DNA from: Phyllobacteriaceae bacterium
GTDB lineage: Bacteria > Pseudomonadota > Alphaproteobacteria > Rhizobiales > Devosiaceae
Assembly (NCBI GenBank): GCA_012799265.1
Contig: JAAZLP010000441.1
Span: 1-7,170 of the forward strand
Direction: 5' to 3'
DNA: 7,170 bases
Made by a program: the position numbers and the translations under genes
Shown: in pieces, positions 1 to 5,264 of the stretch
Position numbering within the stretch: the stretch's first letter is position 1
Layout of the letters: each line of letters begins with the position of its first letter
The notes under the pieces: model-generated
Told to the model about the DNA's origin: nothing
What the model saw: only the letters and a program-made list of their open reading frames with translations
Databases searched by the model: none

Positions 1-437
1 ACCAGCCCGGTTATGGCGCGCAGCACGCCCTTGACCAGTTGGTCGACCCCGAACAGAACGCTGGCCTGCGCGAAGCGTTTGGTCACCTCCTCGCGGGCAT
101 AGGCGATTTGCGAGCGCCCCTCGGGCATCCGTTCGCCATCGAGCAGCTTGACCAGCACAGCGATATGGCCAGCCTTGACGATATAGAGGACATATTCGCG
201 CGCCAGGTACATTATCACGCCAACGAGGCCGAAGCCGATCACGCCGCCCCATATCGTCGTGCCCGCCTAAAAGCCGGTATCGCCGAACCCTCCGATACCC
301 CAGCCGATGCCGGCGCCGGCGCCCGTCACCAATACATAGGCGAGAGCCGCCCCGAAATAGACGGCCATGCGCAGCAATACGAAGGGCAGTGTCTTGAGCA
401 TCAGGTCCAGAGCGCGCCCGACGGAAAAATCCCACAT
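1..437 (-). pseudogene. Conserved membrane protein gene, interrupted by in-frame TAG, 3' end outside window
   Basis: Read on the minus strand from the ATG at 437, the frame gives a hydrophobic protein starting MWDFSVGRAL. It runs 56 codons, meets TAG at 267-269, then stays open for 88 more codons to the window edge. The part after the stop still looks like protein: a hydrophobic stretch (IWGGVIGFGLVGVIMYLA) followed by an amphipathic region containing AGHIAVLVKLLDGERMPEG. Both halves fit one integral membrane protein of a type I recall as a conserved hypothetical in Hyphomicrobiales; its function is unknown to me. The start at 437 is supported by GGAG about 10 nt upstream. One substitution (for example CAG or TGG to TAG) explains the break, since there is no frameshift. 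It may be a recent pseudogene, a sequencing error, or a truncated product with internal restart. It is divergent from the response regulator gene. Confidence 0.6.
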
Positions 438-501
438 GGTCCAGCAACTCCAGTTTGCCGATTCGGATCTCAGCAAATCTACCCGGACGCACGGCAAGCG
501 T

Positions 502-534
502 CCCCCTTCGTTTACAGGGGGCAATCCCCATTGC
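502..534. promoter_or_regulatory. Overlapping small palindromes in divergent intergenic region
   Basis: The 184-bp gap between the two divergent starts (437 and 622) holds clustered dyads. CCCCCT (502-507) and AGGGGG (516-521) are separated by 8 bp. GCAAT (521-525) and ATTGC (530-534) are separated by CCCC. The G run at 518-521 could also pair with that CCCC (526-529), so the pairings exclude each other. This could be an operator for the adjacent regulator or a leader structure. No good sigma-70 promoter is visible on either strand. Confidence 0.25.
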
Positions 535-621
535 TTTGAGCTAGGATCGACATGGCAACATTCAACTGCGGACCAGCTCTGAGTGGGGTGTGTCTGCTAT
601 TGCCCGGGGGTGCATCAGGCG

Positions 622-1701
622 ATGTCGGGAGTTGGGACGGCAAAGACCATTCTCTGCGTCGAGGACGAGCATCGCCTGCGGCAGGACATCGTCGATGAAC
701 TGGCGATTGCGGGATACGACGCGCTCGGAGCCGCCGATGGTCGGGAGGCACTCACGCTGCTTGATGCACGAAGACCCGATCTGATCCTGTGCGACATCTC
801 GATGCCGCGCCTGGACGGTTTCGGCTTTCTCGAAGCTATGCGCGACACGCGGCCCGATCTGGCGGATGTTCCCCTGGTTTTCCTCACCGCGCTAGGCGGG
901 CGCGATCATATCATCAACGGCAGACGCGCCGGTGCAGATGATTATCTGGTCAAGCCGATCGACTTCGATCTCATGCTGGCGACCATCGAGGCCCGCCTTG
1001 GCCAGATCGAGCGGATTGGCCGGAAGGTAGAGGAGGATGTCGCGGCACTCCGGGATGCGCTTTCGGCATCCCCCTCCGGCAAGAGCGCGGGCATGGAGCG
1101 CATCCTCGATCTGCTTTCGTTTGGCGTGGTTCTGGTCTCGAGATCGCGGGTGGTGTTTGCCAACCGCGTTGCCCGCGACATCCACGAGGCTGATGGCGGA
1201 CTCGTCATCGGCGAAACGGTGTTCGCCCCATCGTCACGGTTGAGCGGCGAGCTTGCCGCGATTCTCGACGCCGCATGCTCTGCCGCGAGCAAAGGCCAGG
1301 AACATCTCGCCAGCCTGTGTGTACCATCATCGGGTGAGCACGATCTGTTGCTGACGGTCTGTGCGCTCCCGCATGCGCACGATCGGGATGTCGGCACGCC
1401 GCAGGCGGTCATCTTCATATCCGATCCGTCGCACCGGCCAAAGGTCTCCGGTACGGTCCTTTCCGAACTGTTCGGATTGACCCCGACCGAAGCAGATGTC
1501 GCCTGCGCGCTGGCGCATGGACGGCGAACCGGCGAGATCGCCGCCGATCTCTCGATCTCGTCGACCACCGTGGCTTTCCATTTGGGCAATGTGTTCGAGA
1601 AGACCGGAACGCACCGTCAGGCAGACCTGATCGCGCTTATCCTTACCGGCCTGGCGTCCATAGCCAGTCCCCTGGCCGAAAAGAACGGAGAGACAAAATG
1701 A
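622..1701 (+). CDS. Response regulator: receiver, PAS-like domain, LuxR-type HTH (359 aa)
   Basis: This is a predicted cytoplasmic two-component DNA-binding regulator. Residues 8-127 form a receiver domain: acidic pair E14/D15, phosphoacceptor D58 in LILCDISMPRLDG, switch T89 and conserved K111-P112. A linker of about 30 residues follows. Residues about 159-270 resemble the PAS-like sensor module of many LuxR-type regulators (LLSFGVVLVSRSRVVFAN, ending VIFISDP). Residues 279-341 are a LuxR/GerE helix-turn-helix (LTPTEADVACALAHGRRTGEIA, then SSTTVAFHLGNVFEKTG). NarL-type regulators are usually about 210 residues, so the middle domain is an addition. I chose ATG 622 because the receiver begins soon after it; GTG 583 and GTG 610 are in frame upstream but add residues unlike the family. 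The ribosome site is weak (GGGGG at 606-610). No histidine kinase lies in the window. The stop overlaps the next start as ATGA, which implies translational coupling. Confidence 0.85.
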   Translation: MSGVGTAKTILCVEDEHRLRQDIVDELAIAGYDALGAADGREALTLLDARRPDLILCDISMPRLDGFGFLEAMRDTRPDLADVPLVFLTALGGRDHIINGRRAGADDYLVKPIDFDLMLATIEARLGQIERIGRKVEEDVAALRDALSASPSGKSAGMERILDLLSFGVVLVSRSRVVFANRVARDIHEADGGLVIGETVFAPSSRLSGELAAILDAACSAASKGQEHLASLCVPSSGEHDLLLTVCALPHAHDRDVGTPQAVIFISDPSHRPKVSGTVLSELFGLTPTEADVACALAHGRRTGEIAADLSISSTTVAFHLGNVFEKTGTHRQADLIALILTGLASIASPLAEKNGETK

Positions 1702-2270
1702 GAAAAGCCATCATTTCCAGTATAGTGCTGGCCATGTCCATTCCGGGTCTGACCAACGCACAGGAATGGCGCAGCGTTTATACCGACAACGATTTCTCCA
1801 CCTGCATCACGCTTGCGGTGGACCCTGGCTACAGCGCTGAAATGGCCTGTCCCGGCTACAAGGGCTATCCGCTGCTGATCGCGGATTCCGACCTTCGGAT
1901 GTTTGTTTCCTATGGGTTCGATGCCCGCAACGAGATGGCGGCCAGCCAGACGATGCCTGGCTTCAACACCATCGGTGAAAAACTCGAATGGCTGATTGCC
2001 GACGATCCCGATCTCGGGGATCGTCCGGTCGCCAGCATTTTGAGATATTATCTCGACCGATCGGAAGGGTTCATTCCCGACACCCAGGTGCTTGTCGTCA
2101 CCAAGATCGAGCCGGGTAATACCTGCCACGTCGCCTATATCGACGCACTTGCCAATCCCAACGCCAACCTTCTGGCGCGCCAGGCTGCCGCCGATCTCGT
2201 GCCGGGTTGGGACTGCGCAACTATGGAAACACAATGGATCGGCAATCCTGATCCTCACACATCGAGGTAA
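1698..2270 (+). CDS. Secreted four-cysteine protein of unknown function (190 aa)
   Basis: The protein starts with a typical Sec signal peptide (basic RK, hydrophobic core, likely cleavage after A21 in LTNA-QEW). It is not a lipoprotein, as no cysteine sits at the cleavage site. The mature part of about 169 residues has exactly four cysteines (C36, C51, C143, C173), which could form two disulfides in the periplasm. Recognisable stretches are CPGYKGYPLLIADSDLRMFV, VLVVTKIEPGNTCHVAYIDA and NPNANLLARQAAADL. I recall similar uncharacterised proteins in Hyphomicrobiales but know no function. The start is well supported: GGAG at 1687-1690 with 7-nt spacing, and a 4-bp ATGA overlap with the response regulator stop. 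That overlap suggests the two are made together, so a sensory or envelope-stress role is possible, but this is inference. Confidence 0.8.
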   Translation: MRKAIISSIVLAMSIPGLTNAQEWRSVYTDNDFSTCITLAVDPGYSAEMACPGYKGYPLLIADSDLRMFVSYGFDARNEMAASQTMPGFNTIGEKLEWLIADDPDLGDRPVASILRYYLDRSEGFIPDTQVLVVTKIEPGNTCHVAYIDALANPNANLLARQAAADLVPGWDCATMETQWIGNPDPHTSR

Positions 2271-2643
2271 GGCGATGCCTGAATGCCCTGGTTTTGAGGC
2301 CACAGGGATTGGAGAATAGGCAATAGCGCAACAAACGCACTATCGGCCACGCCCCCTTGCGCAAAGTATTTGATGATGGCGGGAGGCGAGAAACTTGAAC
2401 TGCACGCGATGCGTGAACGGCAAATGCCCCGATATTTCCGCGTCTTGGGTTTATGAACTCCGCCAGCTCTGGTGCAAGCTGTTGTTACACCTCTATTTCC
2501 AGAGAGTTATGACAAAAGTGGTTGCGGGGGTAGGCTTCATATCTCCACAGCCAGCAAATGTCTGTCTCGGTCAAAACCTGCCCGAGGGTGACGGCCGGTG
2601 CTACTAAGGCGCAACAAGGATTGATCGGGCTACTGTCGCCCCC
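2271..2643. other. Intergenic region between convergent operons, no convincing gene
   Basis: These 373 bp lie between two convergent units. A weak dyad CCCTG (2286-2290) / CAGGG (2303-2307) follows the secreted-protein gene but has no T-tract, so I do not call it a terminator. A 6-bp pair, GCCCGA near 2580 and TCGGGC near 2625, lies past the molybdoenzyme stop with a long loop and is also weak. GCGCAACAA occurs twice, near 2326 and near 2610. A 70-codon frame at 2395-2607 starts with TTG after GGGAGG, and it is treated as a low-probability gene in the findings. No tRNA or mobile element is apparent. Confidence 0.5.
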
Positions 2644-3435
2644 TCAAATCCCGCCATACCAGTCATAGCCATTGTCTTCCCAATAGCCGCCCTTACCCAT
2701 CCCAAACGGTGTGAGGTCATCCACCAGCTCAATCGTGTGGAGATATTTCGGCTGCTTGTAGCCCAGTGCCCGTTCGATCCTAAGCCGTATCGGCGCCCCA
2801 TTGCTCACCGGCAGAACCTGGTCGTTGAGCCCATAGGAGAGGATCGTCTGCGGGTGGTAGGCGTCCACAAGGTCCGAGCTCGTATAATAGAGAATGTCGC
2901 CCGAGACCGTCCGCTGGATATTGTCAAAGCAGTGATAGACGGCAAAGCGCGCGCCCGGCTTGACGCCCGCCTCATCGAGCAGCGGCCCCAGCCGCGTCCC
3001 GGTCCATTTGGCAATGCAGCTCCAGCCTTCGACGCAATCATGCCGCGTGATCTGCGTCTGCGCCGGCATATTGCGCAATTCGGCGAGCGAATAGCTCACT
3101 TCCCGCTCGACCATGCCCTTGATGGTTAGCCGATAGGGCTCGAAATTGGCCATGCGCAGGAAATTGTACTCGGGCGTCGTCGGCTCGGTGGAGCCGTTCG
3201 GCTTCATGCCCTGCCGGATTTCGCTTTCAGAATAAGTCCGCGCCAGCACCTGATCGCCGATCAGCGCCCGCTGCGCCTGATAGGTCAGCACATTGGCCTG
3301 TTCCATCGCCCCGCGTACCGGATTGCCGCGCTGCGCCAGAAAGTCGAACTGGTCACAGCCCGACAGCACGAGTCCCGAACCCAGCGCTGCCGAACCGGTG
3401 AGAAACCGCCGACGATTGATGATCAGCCTGCTCAT
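2644..3435 (-). CDS. Tat-exported molybdopterin-dependent oxidoreductase, sulfite oxidase/MsrP-like fold (263 aa)
   Basis: This is a predicted extracytoplasmic molybdenum-cofactor enzyme; its substrate is unknown. The N-terminus has a twin-arginine signal (R8-R9-R10-F11-L12) and then a lipobox-like LSGC at 24-27. It may therefore be a Tat-exported lipoprotein, folded with its cofactor before export. The oxidoreductase molybdopterin domain covers about residues 90-245. RHDCVEGWS at 131-139 contains C134, the expected thiolate ligand to Mo. NGAPIRLRIERALGYKQPKYL resembles the conserved late region of the family, and the C-terminus is rich in G, Y and W. MsrP (YedY) is the nearest well-known relative, but MsrP repairs oxidised methionine with the distinct partner MsrQ, so I do not name this msrP. 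The ATG at 3435 has a strong ribosome site (AGGAGGGAG) and overlaps the cytochrome b stop as ATGA. The two are almost certainly co-translated partners. Confidence 0.88.
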   Translation of the reverse strand: MSRLIINRRRFLTGSAALGSGLVLSGCDQFDFLAQRGNPVRGAMEQANVLTYQAQRALIGDQVLARTYSESEIRQGMKPNGSTEPTTPEYNFLRMANFEPYRLTIKGMVEREVSYSLAELRNMPAQTQITRHDCVEGWSCIAKWTGTRLGPLLDEAGVKPGARFAVYHCFDNIQRTVSGDILYYTSSDLVDAYHPQTILSYGLNDQVLPVSNGAPIRLRIERALGYKQPKYLHTIELVDDLTPFGMGKGGYWEDNGYDWYGGI

Positions 3436-4280
3436 GGCCGGTCTCCCTCCTGGCTCGGCGTGCCCGGGCTGGCGCGATACCAGCCGGTGATCATCGAGCG
3501 CAATTCATTGAGCGGCCCCGCCAGCAGCACCATGACAATGTGGACCACGAAGAACAGCACCAGCAGCACCATGACCCCAAAATGGATGGTCCGCGCAGTC
3601 TGCCGGCCGCCAAAAACATCCAGCAGCCAGGGCCATGCCGCATCCATACCCGGGCTCATGGTCAGCCCCGTGAGGATGATCAGCGGAAAGAGGATGAAGA
3701 ACACGATGAAATAGCTGAGCTTCTGCAGCGGCCCATAGCTCCGCCCATGCCGGAGACGCAGTCGTGCATGATTGGCCACATCCCGCGGCAACGCCTTGAG
3801 ATCATCCCCCTTGGGCAGGATATCGCGACGCAAATGCCCATTGATGAAACTGGCGAGGAACCAGACGAAGAGCGCGGCGACAAACACCCAGCCAAAGAAG
3901 AAGTGCACCACCCGCCCGGTGGCAAGATCGCGGAAGGAGGGGATGGTCACAGCGCCCGGAAAGCCGACAAATTGCGGTCGCTCCGCCGGCCCGCTCATCC
4001 CCAGAACGCCCGTCGTATCAAAGGTCTGCCCGAAGATGGTCGTCTGGCCGCGCGGCCCGGCTGGCGTATTGATCGCCCCGATCCGCAGCACCGCATTGTC
4101 GAATTCAAAGCCGGATTGCTGGCCGATATAGAGCGCCGGATGGGCGTTGAAGATTTGCAGGCCTGACAGAAGCAGGAAAAAGAGACAGATCGCCCAGACC
4201 CAATGGGTCAGGCGCGTCCAGATCGACTGACGATAGATCAGCGGCCCGCGCGCTTTCGGCAATCTCTCTTCCTGGCTCAT
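3432..4280 (-). CDS. Membrane cytochrome b (cytochrome b/b6, b561-like) subunit (282 aa)
   Basis: This is a four-helix inner-membrane cytochrome that probably carries electrons between the quinone pool and the molybdoenzyme encoded next. Predicted membrane segments are about residues 27-44, 124-146, 190-208 and 233-252. Candidate heme-binding histidines are H26 (RLTHWVW), H126 (RVVHFFFGW), H233 (TIHFGVM) and H247 (VVHIVMV), as in b-type cytochromes of the thiosulfate reductase/formate dehydrogenase gamma type. An unusually long stretch of about 78 residues separates helices 1 and 2 (45-122), rich in G, T and P. I chose ATG 4280 over an in-frame GTG at 4301 because GGGGGG lies just upstream of it and the extra seven residues look unrelated. 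It overlaps the downstream gene by 4 bp (ATGA). The gap to the upstream thuA-like stop is 85 bp, so one transcript is plausible. Its ribosome site lies in an inverted repeat, listed separately. Confidence 0.85.
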   Translation of the reverse strand: MSQEERLPKARGPLIYRQSIWTRLTHWVWAICLFFLLLSGLQIFNAHPALYIGQQSGFEFDNAVLRIGAINTPAGPRGQTTIFGQTFDTTGVLGMSGPAERPQFVGFPGAVTIPSFRDLATGRVVHFFFGWVFVAALFVWFLASFINGHLRRDILPKGDDLKALPRDVANHARLRLRHGRSYGPLQKLSYFIVFFILFPLIILTGLTMSPGMDAAWPWLLDVFGGRQTARTIHFGVMVLLVLFFVVHIVMVLLAGPLNELRSMITGWYRASPGTPSQEGDRP

Positions 4281-4340
4281 CCATCCCCCCGGCTCAGCCA
4301 CGGTCGCACCAGAGCTACGCTAACCCATTGGGGGATGGAT
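4279..4340 (-). promoter_or_regulatory. 11-bp perfect inverted repeat enclosing the ribosome site of the cytochrome b gene
   Basis: On the minus strand ATCCATCCCCC (4340 to 4330) is the exact complement of GGGGGATGGAT (4289 to 4279). The second arm contains the purine-rich ribosome site and the first two bases of the ATG at 4280. The loop is 40 nt and includes shorter possible pairings such as GCTC/GAGC. In the mRNA this stem would hide the start site. As DNA it could instead be a wide-spaced operator. Confidence 0.45.
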
Positions 4341-4365
4341 CACCATCACATCGCCTTGAGCAGAA

Positions 4366-5016
4366 CTACTCGTCCCGCGCCGCCCAGTTCATGCCGCGTC
4401 GCATGATCGTGGCCATATTGGTATTTTCGAATTCCTTGGCCTGATGGCCCAGCGTCATGTGGAACACCTTGCCCTGCCCATGCCGCCGCTTCCACACCGC
4501 GGGCATTACCACGCCGTCGATCCAGCTGGCATGCTCGCCCGAAAACGTCGTTGTCGCCAGCACCTCGTTGGAGGGGTCGACATGCATGTAATATTGCTCC
4601 GACTTGTAGGGGAACGAGGCCGGCAACCCGGCCATGATCGGATCATCGGGCTTGGTCACATCGACAGAGTAGTCGATGATATTGCCCGGATGGGCCACCC
4701 ACTGGCCGCCCACCATGAACTGATACTCGACGCTTTCCCGGAACGCATCGCTCATCCCGCCATGGTGTCCGGCCAGACCCACTCCGTTCTCGACGGCCTT
4801 GGTGAGGTTCTCGACCTCCTCCTTGGCAATCTTGCTCATCGTATAGATGGGGATGATCAGCGACAGGTCATGGATTGCCGGATCGGCAAAGGCGGAAGTT
4901 TCGGTTGCCGTGCGGACTGAGAATCCGTCCTCGTGCAGCCAGCGCCGATAGATGGTTGCGCATTCCTCCGGATCGTGACCTTCCCAGCCGCCATAGACAA
5001 TCAAAGCACTGCGCAT
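4366..5016 (-). CDS. ThuA-like domain protein (216 aa)
   Basis: The protein matches the ThuA family, a class-I glutamine-amidotransferase-like fold first named from trehalose utilisation in rhizobia. Seen here: an N-terminal beta strand followed by GGWEGHDPEE (9-18), the central GLAGHHGGMSDAF (from about 80), GGQWVAHPG, and a C-terminal HGQGKVFHMTLGH. The length is normal for single-domain members, and no signal peptide is present, so it should be cytoplasmic. The family is linked to sugar and polyol metabolism and often sits beside sugar dehydrogenases or ABC transporters, none of which is visible here. The reaction is not known. It is first in a minus-strand run leading to the cytochrome b and molybdoenzyme genes. 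The start at 5016 has GGAG at 5024-5027 with 7-nt spacing, but that site lies in a hairpin. The gene is divergent from the nucleotidase. Confidence 0.85.
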   Translation of the reverse strand: MRSALIVYGGWEGHDPEECATIYRRWLHEDGFSVRTATETSAFADPAIHDLSLIIPIYTMSKIAKEEVENLTKAVENGVGLAGHHGGMSDAFRESVEYQFMVGGQWVAHPGNIIDYSVDVTKPDDPIMAGLPASFPYKSEQYYMHVDPSNEVLATTTFSGEHASWIDGVVMPAVWKRRHGQGKVFHMTLGHQAKEFENTNMATIMRRGMNWAARDE

Positions 5017-5023
5017 AAGTACA

Positions 5024-5049
5024 CTCCGGCCAAATCAAACGGGCCGGAG
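5024..5049 (-). promoter_or_regulatory. 8-bp hairpin covering the Shine-Dalgarno site of the thuA-like gene
   Basis: On the minus strand CTCCGGCC (5049 to 5042), a 10-nt loop and GGCCGGAG (5031 to 5024) form a perfect GC-rich stem. The GGAG at the end of the 3' arm is the ribosome site, 7 nt before the ATG at 5016. If the leader is transcribed, this hairpin should lower translation unless opened. It could alternatively be a protein-binding palindrome. Confidence 0.5.
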
Positions 5050-5050
5050 A

Positions 5051-5088
5051 ATACAAGACTCGCGGACTAAATAAACCCCGTCTTGTAT
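5051..5088. promoter_or_regulatory. 9-bp perfect inverted repeat upstream of the thuA-like gene
   Basis: ATACAAGAC (5051-5059) and GTCTTGTAT (5080-5088) are exact reverse complements separated by 20 bp. The repeat ends one base from the ribosome-site hairpin. The TTGTAT/ATACAA element resembles half-sites of GntR-family operators, but the halves point away from the usual abutting arrangement. It could be an operator pair or the first stem of a two-hairpin leader RNA. Confidence 0.4.
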
Positions 5089-5163
5089 GGGAGCGCGCCC
5101 GGAACAAAATTTGACCAAACAGTCCACTTTCGCCTGTCACAAATACCTGTTTAACTCGAGGTC

Positions 5164-5177
5164 TTGACGCAAGTCAT
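5164..5177. promoter_or_regulatory. Candidate FNR/CRP-family binding site
   Basis: TTGACGCAAGTCAT fits the FNR/FixK pattern TTGA-N6-TCAA at seven of eight fixed positions. The inner TGAC-GCAA-GTCA is a perfect dyad. It lies 87 bp before the nucleotidase ATG and 147 bp before the thuA-like start, so it could act on either. No well-spaced promoter elements were found around it, so this is a tentative call. Confidence 0.25.
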
Positions 5178-5264
5178 GACGACGAAGTGCGGTCTCGGGC
5201 GAGGCTATACCAAGTCCCCGATCCCGGTCCGTGCGGAGAATGCAAAAGCATAAGGGATACAGGG

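Noticed and set aside
39..539. 166-codon plus-strand frame at the left edge
   Set aside because: It lies opposite the membrane-protein gene. The minus strand gives a coherent hydrophobic protein apart from one stop, while this frame has no recognisable domain.
942..1589. 215-codon minus-strand frame inside the response regulator
   Set aside because: It is a shadow of a clearly coding plus-strand gene with intact receiver and HTH motifs.
2286..2307. Stem CCCTG/CAGGG after the secreted-protein gene as a terminator
   Set aside because: The stem is only 5 bp with a 12-nt loop, and no T-tract follows.
2644..3435. Naming the molybdoenzyme msrP and the cytochrome msrQ
   Set aside because: The molybdopterin domain is similar. 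However, the cytochrome is a four-helix b/b6 type with a long loop rather than MsrQ-like, and the enzyme has a lipobox.
5134..5153. Possible Pho box (CTGTCAC, then CTGTTTA) before the nucleotidase
   Set aside because: The halves are 13 bp apart instead of the required 11. At the correct spacing the second half matches only 2 of 7 positions.
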